From positions 336,419 to 388,758 of the forward strand of contig NW_014577206.1 of assembly GCF_000485595.1 (NCBI RefSeq): a DNA stretch of 52,340 nucleotides. Reading direction: 5' to 3'. The notes under the pieces are model-generated. The model searched no databases, was not told the origin of the DNA, and worked only from the letters and a program-made list of their open reading frames with translations. Origin of the DNA: Priapulus caudatus (lineage: Eukaryota > Priapulida > Priapulimorpha > Priapulimorphida > Priapulidae). The translations under genes and the position numbers were made by a program. Within the stretch, counting starts at the first letter, position 1. Every line of letters starts with the position of its first letter. Positions 11,418 to 26,604 of this stretch are shown piece after piece.

Positions 11418-12699
11418 TGGATAACAAGATGTACAGGAAGACAGTTCGAAGGCTATATCGTATTAAATACCATCGTATAGTAATATATTACATGTTTTAG
11501 CATAGGATTGCAAGTATGAGATATCAAATCCTGTGTAACTGGCTCACATATATAACTGAATAAAAACATCTAGTCCAAATGCTAGAAAATGGTTTTATGC
11601 ATGCTAAAGACTAGACTAGCAATTTAAATACATGTGCCCTCTGTGTGGATACGAAATTATGAGAACACGTGCATAAGATACATGTAGATACAAGGGGGCG
11701 TGTTGGTACGCACGCTTGACAGGATGTAAAAACCGACTTATGAATGTAAGCCTTCCGGGGCCAAACAACTATACATACAGACGGAATCATTTCACAATGC
11801 ATATTACAAGCACAATCAAACCTGCACTCCACCCTATATATATGAACACACGTACTATGCGCAAGTTTTGAGAGACTGACGTACACACTATGACAAACCT
11901 CTTACACCATCATTCTATATCAACGCAGTGGTTTACGGCGAAAATAACCTCGTACATAAATTAAATTAAACTTATTACACTTGCACTGTAGTATCCTGTA
12001 CAGCAATATAACATGTGCACGCCTCTTTCTTATATATGGACAGTATCGCATAACATCAAGAATTTCTACTACATTACACAATCAGGAATAGATTTACTCC
12101 TGATAAAAGCATTACAACCTAGCAAAAGTCACATAAGTATGCATTGTATACAGGGTCCTGTAATTATGATGCATCGTAATTTAACGTTTATATCGTAATA
12201 TCGTATAACGTTATGCTTTGCACATGGTTGGTGGATGATAGATACACTCATTTAGTTTAAATCCCTGTAAAGGTATACTGATGATGCTGTCACGGCCAAC
12301 TATTTATATGAAAATATTTCTGAAGCCGTTTCTATCCATTTGTGAACTTGACAGTATCATTGTTACACCGTCTCACAAATCTCCAACGTATGCTACGATA
12401 TACAAACATGATGTTGCACCACCATCGCTCCATTTTATGCAACTGAATTACCAACAAAGTTGAAATATTTAAACCAAAACGTGTCCATTTGGAATTTAAT
12501 ACAGGCATGATATTTAACCCCCGGATTAAATCGGTTTTCTCACTATTCCCCCAACCAGTTCACCCACTGTATCGATGTGAATTCAAAATCAAAATTTGGG
12601 CTAGGAGTAGAGTTAGATATGTGGGTTGAAGTATTCTGCACGTGAATTATCTCTGCTGTATCTATCTATACATGTTATAATAATATAATAATGACAATA

Positions 12700-12915
12700 T
12701 ATTATATCAGGAGCAAAGAAATAATAAATATATTCCCTATTATCTTACTTCTGATTATATATATGTATATATATCAAGAGTACATAATAGAGATATAGAT
12801 AGAATATATCAAGAGCTAATAATACCTTTTTAATAAAGGTAATATTAAAAAAGGTTACAATTTAACCTTAATAAACCTTAATAAAGGTATTATTAGCTCT
12901 TAAATATATATATAT
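12700..12915. repeat. Cluster of ATCAAGAG-family palindromes (loci 2a-2c)
   Basis: There are three adjacent members. The first, about 12703-12766, is an imperfect hairpin with ATATCAGGAG and TTCTGATTATAT ends. The second, about 12771-12798, is one arm only (ATATCAAGAGTACATAATAG, the same arm sequence as locus 3). The third, 12811-12901, is a complete hairpin with perfect 16-bp arms AAGAGCTAATAATACC and GGTATTATTAGCTCTT, plus nested AAAGG/CCTT pairs. Confidence 0.7.
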
Positions 12916-13237
12916 ATGTAAGACACAGTTAGTCGTGTGTAATGGTAACAATTGCCATATTGCCTAATTTCATTACTAATGTAAACTTTATGTAATTTTC
13001 ACAATTTAATCTGGGTAAGTACAACATTCGCATTGTGTTGTGGAGCAGCATTTGAATAGCATCCAAGTACAGTTATTAGGCAATATATAGAGTACATAAC
13101 CATTAACACTTTGGCATTAAATTCGTATATATATTTACGATCATTGTGTTATTGGAATGGCCCAAGTGCCTGAGGGCATGCACTAACTTGTACAACTATT
13201 TAGGGAATATTTTAATATAAAGCATACTAATGCTCAT

Positions 13238-13468
13238 AGGGTCTATGTCCCCCAGGGTACTGCCGGAACGTACCCTGGGTACGGTCCGGTATACCGGAAC
13301 GTACCCTGGTAACTATCTAGCTGATATGGTTAAGGTTAGGGTTAGGGAGTAGGCGTAGGCGACTCCTTAGACTCGTTAGTGGAGTAGGCGAGGTACGGTC
13401 CGGCATATTTGATAGTAGTATTTAGTACCAGGGTACGTTCCGGCAGTACCCTGGGGGACATAGACCCT
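13238..13468. mobile_element. 231-bp MITE with ~41-bp terminal inverted repeats
   Basis: The left end starts AGGGTCTATGTCCCCCAGGG and continues through TACTGCCGGAACGTACCCTGG. The right end is its near-exact reverse complement, finishing TAGACCCT. Related CCGGAACGTACCC and GGTACGGTCCGG motifs repeat in both orientations inside. The centre contains GGTTAGGGTTAGGG. Flanks share CTCA, but a clean target duplication is not visible. There is no ORF, so it is non-autonomous. Confidence 0.85.
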
Positions 13469-13633
13469 CTCAGCCATACTTATGCCTTGTATTTATCAAG
13501 TAATGTACGTACCAAATAGTATAACGTATTATTCATTTACCTTTTACCGCAAAATGTATTTGGAATGCACAGGCAGATAGTTGCTAGCAACCCAATTTCT
13601 CAATCCGAAAACATGTTTTTCCGTTTTAGCTGT

Positions 13634-13656
13634 TCTCTCTCTCTCTCACACACGCA

Positions 13657-13701
<45 letters not shown>

Positions 13702-13755
13702 CACACACACGCTCTCTCTCTCTCTCTCTCTCTCTCTCGCTCTCTCGCTCTCTCA
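13634..13755. repeat. Compound (CT)n-(CACG/CA)n-(CT)n microsatellite
   Basis: A CT run, then CACG and CA repeats, then a long CT run with CTCG interruptions. The Ser/Leu/His-rich ORFs over it are artefacts. Confidence 0.95.
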
Positions 13756-15350
13756 TTGACTTTCAATATACAATTGCACATTTATTCATATCGAAAGGTT
13801 TTCAGGTAAAAGAAATCACAGTGCTATGATATGCAATGTAAATCGTTTTAAGTATCTGCATTGGGTGCTGTAGAGATAATAGAACCACAAGTTACCATAG
13901 AAGGTACCTGACAGACAGGAGCATCAAAGAGGTCTGTTTGCAGGGACACACATTCAGCAAATGCTGATCGTGTTAATGGTGTTTTCTAACTGTGCAACTG
14001 TCTGCCCAGTGGCACAGATAAAAAACTGGTTCAACAAATTTGTTGAGATCCAGGAGCGATCGAACCCTACTTTTCCTCCCCACCCACACAGAGATCCGTG
14101 CTTATTTTGCTCTTTTTCAAGGTAAAATATCATGCCTGCTATTATGAAAACCTTCCAACATGCATCTAAGTTTGCCTAATGCCTTCATAATCATTTAACA
14201 ATTTTGCCACCAAAGCATAACTAAGTAAGGTGTTGACATTCGAAAACAACAACGCCACAATTAAACGCCAAATGTGGGCCTACATACCTTACACAGAATT
14301 TTGGTCTGATGCAGTGGCGACCGAATCAGGGGTGAAGTATGTCATTACGGAGGTTCTTACATACTGTGGGGCTAGTGAGATCGTGTACTACAAAAAACTA
14401 TAAGCGAGTCATAGCCTTGAGTGTGCGGAAGTAAAAAAGGGAAATCTGGGCGCCCAGAACCCAACACGCTACTCGCTCATCATAGTCATTAATCCTTTAG
14501 TGGAAGCGGATTGTGAGAAATTACCTCAATGAACAATAAAAACGGCTAATGGACTTTTAGTTTAATGAGGTATTATTTTCTGCTTCCATTAACTCTAATT
14601 TATTCATCTATCTGACCTTTTTTCATGAGTCGATGTCACGCAATTCATCTTTTTTGCTGTTCAATGAAATTCGGGCCAGTTATTCAGACAATGTACAGCC
14701 AATCGCTTGCCACATTTCCAGCTGTGATGTTGGAGCTATACAAAATTAAATGGATTTAACCATATGTTGGCTGGATGACACTTGATCCTCCCTACACGCC
14801 ATATTAGATAAATAGTGCTGAAGCTCACACCTTGCCATAACATTTGTGTGTAAATAGAAGTCTAGGTGTGACGCCCGGGTTTCTCTTACTTCTTCTCTTC
14901 ATAAGAACAATAAAAGATTTATTGATTTTAGTACCCTGATATATCACTCATTATACACTTAAATATAAGGAATCATGCCCCGAGGATTACCTTAAAAGAG
15001 TTGCGACGATAGGTTTAAATGCTTTAGTTTAAGTTTAAAGTCTTTAAGATAGTGGCTGTTTGGCATTATCCATCATGGCGTTATAGTGCAGTATTATTCA
15101 AATAAAGTTAAATAAGGGTCACATCAGATGCAGGTTCGATGCTACCGGCTACATTGTACATGTACACAACACTCCACTAGCCTGTCTAATTGCAAAAGAA
15201 CTTCTAGCTTCACGACGAGTGCGTTGTAAGCCGCAAATATAACACTTCTAGCGAACCACGAATCTTTTGACTGGCTTCCTAGTCTTGGGATTTACACATC
15301 ATACTACTGTGCATCGTCGTTAGTCGGGCAAAAGGACAATTTCCTGGAAT
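13756..15350. other. Intergenic region, probable FAK 3' UTR side
   Basis: No convincing gene. For a transcript on the - strand (FAK) the nearest AATAAA is at 14923-14918. It overlaps a + strand AATAAA at 14909-14914, giving a near-palindromic poly(A) site between the convergent genes. A tRNA-B-box-like string (GGGTTCGATCGCTCC on the - strand, near 14,060) hints at a decayed SINE. Confidence 0.4.
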
Positions 15351-15398
15351 CGATCTAGCATGCCTACGCGAACGAGCTCGCGCGTCTGCATTCTCAGC

Positions 15399-18720
<3,322 letters not shown>

Positions 18721-20059
18721 TTATACATAACCAGCGAGACAAAACCTACACATAAACAAATACAACCAACGTGAGTGCCACTCCTACTCCTAGTTCTTGT
18801 GACTACAATATTGTGTTGTAATAATCTTATTCGTACTATAATTAGCAGGTGACGCTGATTAAATACACATCGAATGCTGCTAAGTAAAGAAATCGTATCC
18901 TAAAACTTTTTTTTTATAATCTGACGCCTAAAGGCTAAATTGACGTTAGATTTTTAACTTAGAACATAGAAATCATTGGGGCACAAAATATTGCTTATTA
19001 ATGACGCGATGCACAAGGGACAGGTGAGAATATATGCCTATTGTGTACGCTGTAGTCCTCGCGCGGCGAGAACAAATAGTCCATAATGAGGCTATAACAC
19101 AGTACTGATTTGTAACTTAATAAAACTTACACCTTGTTGTTTAAGACTATTCATATATTACTCATCCAAAATCCGTTCCATTTTCGTAGCTTATCACATT
19201 GCAGTTTCTACATGTGTCATCCCGCATTATTGCTAACAACGATTGTGAATGGCACGTCGATTTATTATAAATAATACTAGTATTAAACAATAACTGCTTA
19301 TAATTAATTGTGAATGACAGACATAACTATGGAGCAAATTAAATATTAACTAATATGTTGTCAACAAGAATTGTTTCGTACAAAAAATTAACAATTTTGC
19401 TTGTAGTGCGGTCCTTACCTTGATCAGGTTGAGGTGGGATTCGCCAGTAGATGGCGTCTGTAGGCAGGAGCCATAGCAGAAGCAGACAATTGTGTTCCCA
19501 AACTTGTAGAACAGAAATATTTGAAGACACGGTCTAACTAGCATATTATTTATATGAACAGACCACTGAGCTGTATATAATAACAATATTGATCATTATG
19601 TTATTAACAATAATTATTATATACAGCTCAGTAAGCAGACTAAAGCATGCACGTGAAGAAGCCATACACAAAAATAAAAATAATAAGAAAGTTTCTGTGC
19701 ACGTGCAACATAGATTTTACACAATGTGATATGCTCAACGCCGATAGATTCAAAGTATAATCTACACGAAACCTTAGCACTAAAAGTCTGTGAAACATGC
19801 CTATAAAGGACTATTGGTTTTTTTTGAGTCACCCTTATAGGGTTGACTGTAATAAATTTGTAAAATGAGATGTAATCAATTCAAGGCTCTGCATTATATC
19901 AAGTCGTTTACTATTTGTTTCTTACTATGAATATTGTGAATGCGATTAAATTTATTTGTGGAAATCGCCTAGAATTGATTTCCATAGAGGAACGATGTTA
20001 CGTGGTATATTTACAGCGTTGGGATATTATTTGCTTTGAAACAGAAGACTGGGTTCAAA

Positions 20060-20187
20060 CCGTCCGTCCATCCATCCAACCATTTATCCATCCATCCATT
20101 TGTCCGTCCGTCCGTCCAGCCACCCATCCATTGTTCGTCCGTCCATCCATCTAACCATCCATCTATCCATCCATCCATCCATCTATC
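20060..20187. repeat. (CCAT/CCGT)n tetranucleotide repeat
   Basis: About 30 units of CCAT with CCGT and CTAT variants; visible by eye. Confidence 0.95.
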
Positions 20188-20447
20188 GTGGACTAGGATA
20201 TTAAATGACGATTACGCATTCTAAACACATATACATGTGTATATATATACATATACACATATACATATCCTTTCGCATCTATATTTTTTCAACAATTTTC
20301 AAACAGCATTTCATTAACTCGGTAGCCCTACTGGTTTCAAATCTCACATGTGAAGTATCTAAGCAATGGAGTGTAAATGTAACACCCATATTCTTATCAG
20401 AAAGACGCTCACATTAAAATATAGGATATGATATATGTATATGGAGA

Positions 20448-20561
20448 TTGTGTGTGTGCGTGCGCGCGTGTGTGCGTGTGTGTGCGTGCGCGCGCGTGTG
20501 CGTGTGTGTGTGTGTGCGTGCGGGTGTGCGTGTGTGTGTGTGTGCGTGCGCGTGTGTGTGT

Positions 20562-20592
<31 letters not shown>

Positions 20593-20600
20593 TGTGTGTT
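20448..20600. repeat. (GT)n/(GCGT)n microsatellite
   Basis: Alternating purine-pyrimidine GT and GC steps over ~150 bp, a Z-DNA-prone composition. Confidence 0.95.
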
Positions 20601-22339
20601 GAAATGTTGAAAATGTTGAAATAGATGAGAGATATGGAGTGCTATATTGTGAAAGATCTGCATAGCCTCAGCTCTTTATTTCAATAATTTGTGAGAGCTC
20701 ATCTAGCACACAAATCTTACGGTTATTGAACGCGAACAAAAACATAAACCAGCTACTTCCAATGGTAAACTTGTATATTGCACCTTTCACATATTGTGGG
20801 TTTTGCCAATGTTGACTACACTCATCCAGTGTTTGTATTTATTTCACATGAGTATAATCACTGTGGTAATCACACAGACTGAAAATGACCGGCGCCACGT
20901 GACCAATGCGGACCGAATACATGCTTAGTGGATCTACGGCTATGCAAGGAATTCTAATATTATGCCATATAGCTTTGCACCCAACCCAAAGTGTTGATTC
21001 CTTAAAGCGATAGATGGTCCTACAGAACATGCTTGTGTATACGTATTTACGAGACCTATACCTTAATCTTGAACGCATTTTAATGTAATATTTTATTTTA
21101 AATTACCATTCACATTTAGATTCACATCCATAATAAGATAATCATAATTTGTAAATTCGGGTTAAACGTAAACACATCTATTTCACCATTGATGATAGAA
21201 TAGAGCTCTAACCCAGATCGGCAGGTACCTAGGGGGAAAATATCATAATGCAGATACCTGAGAGGTAACGATGTTGGGTGGCCAGCATGGACGTCTGATT
21301 ATATAAACCAGTACAATCTCGAATACGCGGGATATGTATTCATTCTAGTATAATTGTTTAGAGCGCATTTTCGACCTCTATGCACGTGTCTGACGATCTT
21401 ATCGTTTTATAGAACAAGACCTATCACTACTACGGTAATATACACAGAAACGGTTAAACGTTGCAGAACATTGGCCTCACTACAGATCTAATTAAATGTC
21501 ATGAAACGTGTTATGGCGAGAAAGATGTTACAACATAATATAGTTATCACATAATGCATATGAAATACACGAAAACTCGGGACGTTGACAATATTCACGT
21601 TATAAAATATCCATAGAAAACTACGAAGGAATTTCGTGAATCAAGTGTGATTAACCTATGATCATCCGAGAACACGGGATACAGTTAAGGTTTGAAGCTC
21701 TGCAAGGCAGAACAAGTGGCATTCGATGGCGGACAACTCCATAGACATATATACGTATACGCGCAGCTATATTTTGATAACGACGTGGCGTGAAAAAACC
21801 TCCAATTATAGTGTATACGTATAGATACATAGCATATACATTAGGGCACACCAGAACTAAAGCAAAGGTGAGGCCCAGTAGGCATAAAATAAATAAGTAA
21901 CGGTCACACTGCAGTGAAACTGACTTGGATTCACATTTATAATAAAAAAACAAGAAAATTACAACAGAATCAAACAAGCCTAATCATAATTCAAGCCGAT
22001 TATACCGGTGACAATATATTATGTTTTGATTATTGCTGGGTTTATGCTGATTTCGGGTTAGTCTATTTCATACGTTTGAACGAGTACAACACTGTCTCTA
22101 TATGTACAAAAATGTTGAGTTATTTGTTGGTTACTCACACTATTACGGCAATACACACACATACAAATGAAATGCTGAAGAGAGCTACATCCACATTCTT
22201 ATACGAATCGTAGCACGTGTTATTATGTCATGGCTTCGCGACCTGTTTCCCGGCCTCCGGCTTCTGTCGTCCTCTGAGAGTAGGGAGGTGGTCGTACATA
22301 TAGCACATGTGGTCCCTGCTTATGTGTGGCTCGTCTGAA

Positions 22340-22777
22340 TCACAGTATTGTACACTTGCTCTTCTCGGCCCACGGGTTCTGCTTCTTGTCGACGGGATGA
22401 AGAAGCGGGTCGTTGGGCTCATGCTCCTGAACAAACGCCTTCAAGCTGCAAGCGGAAACACACCGTACGTGGCATAAATGTAAACTACATGTGAGAACCA
22501 CTGAGTTAGTATACTGAGATCAGTGGTGAGAACGAGAGGGCCCTTTCATTATTCCGCACTCGTGTTTATTCAAATTATATATGGAATTCATGAAGAGTTA
22601 ATAATATAGAGCTAAATGTGTTATTAGATTTTGAATTTATGTGTAAAGTAATTAATAATTGTCGACGGGATGAAGAATCGAGTCGTTGGGCTCATGCTCC
22701 TGAACAAACGCCCTCAAGCTGCAAGCGGAAACACACCGTACGTGTGTAGGTGTGTGTGTGTATGTGCATGTGTGTGT

Positions 22778-22825
<48 letters not shown>

Positions 22826-24347
22826 CGTGTATGTCATGTGCTGTGTTAGCAAGCCACCTGCTGCGTTGGCAAGTACCTTTCACATTTTTCGTACTGTCGT
22901 TACAAACAGCAGTTAGTTACTTAGTGTAACGTCAACAGATCTGAAGAAGTCAGATTGAGTTGTCGTGTGCGCAAATTGCATTTGCACCCGTTTTCTCACG
23001 TGATAGCTTCTCTTCGCATGCCCATATCACTGAAGCTGTATAAGGTTTGCTCGTGGTTATTGCAATCTTCTGCGTTATTTATATAATATATACGTCTAAA
23101 GCGCCGCTTTAATATCCCAGCTTCCATTAAAAAGCAATTTCGACAATCTTGAATGGTCATTTTGGGCAGACTGTGTTCCTACACGCAGGAATATTATGAA
23201 AACATGAATGAAAGAAAGCATTGGCATGCACGCAATAATAATTTTTTAACCCTCAACTTCCATTGCTAGAACAAATAGTTTATTTATTTATTTAATTGTT
23301 ATGAAAATCCTCCATAAAGCGTTGTCATAAACGCTATATAAAATTTTGAAACTTGTACATGGATCTGAATTTTACCGGGATCAATACGAGCAGATCGATG
23401 TATGTTGCGCGTGCATGCATGCGTCCCTGTACAAATCTACAGATATATATATCCGTCCAGACTAATAAGCATGCTCGGTATATGTTTACCATTCACGGCT
23501 ATAGGTGTGAAAGTTTCGCATAGTAAATAACATTGCATTGAGTTTCACTGTACAAACAGACGCAGAGCCCCCTCTCAGATTAAAATAAATGTTGACGAAA
23601 CCTACTTGACCCAATTGCTGCACGAGAGCCAAGTGCTACTAAACGATAAGCGTGCGATGCGATCAGCGTGTTCGATCAGTGCTTGGCGCGGGAGCGCGCG
23701 GGGGGGGGGGTACATTGGGGAAGTAAATAAATATCAGTTGGTAATTTTACATATGAGCTCGAGCAAAACATGTGATAACGTAGCTCAGAGCTACCGCGGC
23801 ATATCAGGTTAGAATACAGACGTGTTCTTTCTCGGAAATCAATTTCCTTTGGCTTTATCTTAGCGACTCGATGACGACCGACGTCCATGCAGCAACTTTC
23901 CCCCACGGGCTCGATGCTCGAGGCGTTTACGCACGATGCGACGGGAAAACGTTTACTATTCGGACGCAGGAGTGAACCATCTTAAGTTTAGTACGTAGTG
24001 CAACTACGTTAGTAGTTTAGTAAGTAAGTAACTAACTTAGTAAGTAACGTTAAGTATCTTTAGTCAAGTAGGCCTACGTATATGGGAACCGGGAAATACC
24101 AGATAAATTTTTTGATGAATTATGAATAGAAGCCAACCGTGAGGATTTCATTTAACTGCGGACTAGGAAGCGGCATATTATATACTTTGACACTGGGAAC
24201 GCGGGTTTTCTGTCCCTCATATACGGTCAGCGGTACTAAATGGCGCACTTACTCGGCGATACTCTTGGAGAGAGGAACTCGTTCCTGTTTCAGCTGGTAC
24301 TGTAACGACTCTATCTGCTTTCTCAGCGCCGCCTTATCCATGTCCAT
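22340..24347 (-). CDS. G-protein gamma subunit, two coding exons
   Basis: Gamma subunits pair with G-beta and anchor heterotrimeric G proteins to membranes by C-terminal prenylation. The first coding exon is 24347-24253 ([20 protein letters not shown] and 11 further codons, ending GCC GA|GTAAGT). The last exon is 22445-22340 (CTTGCAG|C TTG AAG ...). They join in phase as SIA-D-LKAF to give 66 residues, a normal size for the family. The N-terminal half is the amphipathic helix that coils with G-beta. The C-terminus carries [11 protein letters not shown], the NPW motif in [11 protein letters not shown], and CTIL, a CAAX box whose final Leu predicts geranylgeranylation. [12 protein letters not shown] resembles nematode GPC-2 and GNG13-like tails from memory, so I do not assign a subtype. 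A 5' UTR exon probably starts after the acceptor CAATTTACTTTCCAG (ending at 24391). The 1.8-kb intron holds a partial copy of the last exon. Confidence 0.92.
22652..22746 (-). pseudogene. Partial duplicate of the gamma-subunit terminal exon
   Basis: This copies 22388-22473: about 27 bases of acceptor region (CCGCTTGCAG) and 58 bases of exon, with three differences in the exon part, all changing amino acids (K to R, P to S, L to I). Spliced to exon 1 it would read [20 protein letters not shown] then Tyr and stop at 22652-22654. The NPW motif and CAAX box are therefore lost. It lies upstream of the true last exon in transcript order, next to a (TG)n repeat that replaces the polypyrimidine tract. 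It could be a dead copy or an alternative terminal exon. Confidence 0.8.
22741..22824. repeat. (TG)n microsatellite
   Basis: Interrupted TG repeat immediately upstream (in - strand transcript sense) of the duplicated gamma-subunit exon. Confidence 0.95.
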
Positions 24348-24458
24348 TAGGAGGTGTGGCTACTGGATCAACCGGTCGACGAAGGGGCTGGAAAGTAAAT
24401 TGACGCCGCCTTTTATTACTAGAAAACCAGTGGATTTCTGTTGGAGAAGACGTCTCCG

Positions 24459-24497
<39 letters not shown>

Positions 24498-24843
24498 TAA
24501 TGTGTCATTTTCTGACACGGTATATCTCACCTGCTTAACGATTCGTCTCCACACAGCATGGCATCCGATACACACACACGTCAACATCAACGTCTTGCAT
24601 AATTTATGTTACATGCGTGAAGCGAGCGAAAACGACAAGAGACACGCAAATAGATGTGTGCTTGACCCCCTATTACACGACAGTTGCCATAAAAAAAAAT
24701 ATATTATCAGATAATTATCTGCTCACATTATATTGCACCCTGCATGCTGTATTACGCTTAATTATCTTCGGAGCAAGCATCCGACTAGCAGGTAAACTAG
24801 TACTCGGCATGGCTAATTGTACTGTGCACAAAGGTGAACCAGC

Positions 24844-24874
<31 letters not shown>

Positions 24875-25540
24875 GTAACCATGTACATATAGGCCGCGTT
24901 TCGATTGGTTCGACTCACCGTTTCGCCGAGGTATTGTGTAAATAGCCCTGCACGTATACGTGCATGGGTAATGTGTGCCGAGCTGTACTTTCACACAGAC
25001 ACGAACGCACATACACACACGCGCGCACACACATACACACACGCATGCACACACACAAGCATACACACGCACACACGTGCGTGTGTGTGCGCGCGTGCTT
25101 GCATATCGTGTGTTTCATGTGAGCTTACCTGATGTTTGGTTGCTGTCGAGCAAAGTGCACGTACGTGTTACAACTTACACCGGACCGCGCAGCTAACCTA
25201 ATTCGTATATCGGCACTGTATATTCCGCAACTGTCATGATGGTTCAGTCAGCGAAAAAAACAAGTTTTCGTGTACCGTACAATCCTCGAGGGCCTTTGCG
25301 CATCCATTTGTCAATTGAAGTGTGACATACCGTGCCGCCTATGTAGGGCGGGGACACCGTGGGGGTGTACAGGTAGCTGATGGGCAACCATAATATGGGG
25401 GAAGATGCGTTATATGCTTTTTTTTACGTCATGCAATTTAGGAAGCACACGAGGCCTCACTACCACCGAGTGCCAATAGTAAACGCATAGTATAGTAATA
25501 CATAGTTAGTAAAATTTGAGCCTCGCGAATAAAGCGCTAT
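24348..25540. other. 5' side of the gamma-subunit gene: (CT)n, (TA)n and (CA)n tracts
   Basis: Immediately 5' of the gamma-subunit start codon on the - strand are a short leader, the acceptor at 24391 and a (CT)n run at 24461-24494. Beyond these are (TA)n at 24842-24871 and (CA)n/(GC)n at 25004-25104. No other gene is evident. The upstream non-coding exon and promoter are not located. Confidence 0.5.
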
Positions 25541-25554
25541 ACGCGCCGCACAGT

Positions 25555-26115
25555 ATTCACGCAATGTACGCGTCATACACGTTATACTGCACTACGCGTA
25601 TTCAATCTATATTCACGCTACATACGCTTTTTTATCACCATACTCACGCTGTATGTGCTTTTCATGATACGTTCACACCATACTCACGCTATATACTACG
25701 CACATTGACGTTATATTGACGTTATGTTGACGCTACATGGACACTATATGCACGCAATGTTCACTCTACACTCATGCCATGTTGACGCTATATTCACGCT
25801 ATACACCCACGTTCGCGCTATGTTAAGGCTGTATTCACGCCACATTCACGCTGTATATTCGTGCTATATAGACTTATTCACGCCATATTCACGTCATATT
25901 CGCGCTACAAACGCTTATTCACGCTATGTTCACGTCATATTTTCTGCCATATTCCCGCTATACACATATATTCACACCATATTCACGGCATATTCGCGCT
26001 ACATACGCTTATTCATGCTATATTCACGCATATTCACGTCATATATTTACCGTTATATTCACGCCATATTCACGCTATACACACGCTATGTAGGCTCATT
26101 CATACTGTATACTAA
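25555..26115. repeat. Degenerate short-period tandem array (TTCACGCTAT)
   Basis: More than 30 decayed copies of TATTCACGCTA/CATATTCACG-type units, period about 9-18 bp. Unlike the clean dinucleotide tracts nearby, the array is heavily diverged. His/Tyr/Thr-rich ORFs over it are artefacts. Confidence 0.8.
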
Positions 26116-26345
26116 CCTAGCTATCGGTCACTCGTGGTCCAGATATTGTCTAGTCGTCGACGTGAGCTGTCTTGGAACGCGTGGCGGTGTATACGCCCGA
26201 TGATTGACTGATTAATTAGCGGCCTCTGTGCTTCCACATTCCAATCATCTTCTGGGCAGAGACGAATAGCGAATTACGACCAATATCAGTAATTGAGTTA
26301 AAGCGCTGTAATCGGCTGGATATATGCGGCTAGCAGCGCTAGTTG

Positions 26346-26604
26346 TGGGACCGTGTGTGCGTGTGTGCACGCGGGCGCGCGCATGTGCCTGCGCTCGTCC
26401 ACGTGCGCGTTCATGTGCGTCCGTGCGTGTATGCGTACGTTCGTTTGTGTGCGGATGTGCGCGCGCGTGTGTGTGCGCGCGCGTGTGTGTGCGCGTGCGT
26501 ACGTGCCTACGTTCGTCCGTGCGCGTGTGCGTGCGTGCCTGTATGCGTATGTTCGTTTTTATGCGTGTGTGCGTGCGTGTGTGTGTGCATGCATGCGCGT
26601 GAGC
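26346..26604. repeat. (GT)n/(GC)n-rich microsatellite
   Basis: About 260 bp of GTGC/GCGT steps with TTC and TAC interruptions. The Cys/Val/Arg-rich ORFs in all + frames are artefacts. Confidence 0.95.

Larger units (their letters stand above)
11291..13237. other. Gene-free, AT-rich intergenic stretch
   Basis: Between the FBF1 3' end and the MITE at 13,238 I see only the ATCAAGAG-family palindromes and a short CTTTCT run near 11,313. Six-frame ORFs here are short and AT-driven, with no recognisable domain. Confidence 0.6.

Noticed and set aside
15120-15165. Possible tRNA gene (GGTTCGATGCTACC)
   Set aside because: No matching A box or cloverleaf could be drawn around it.
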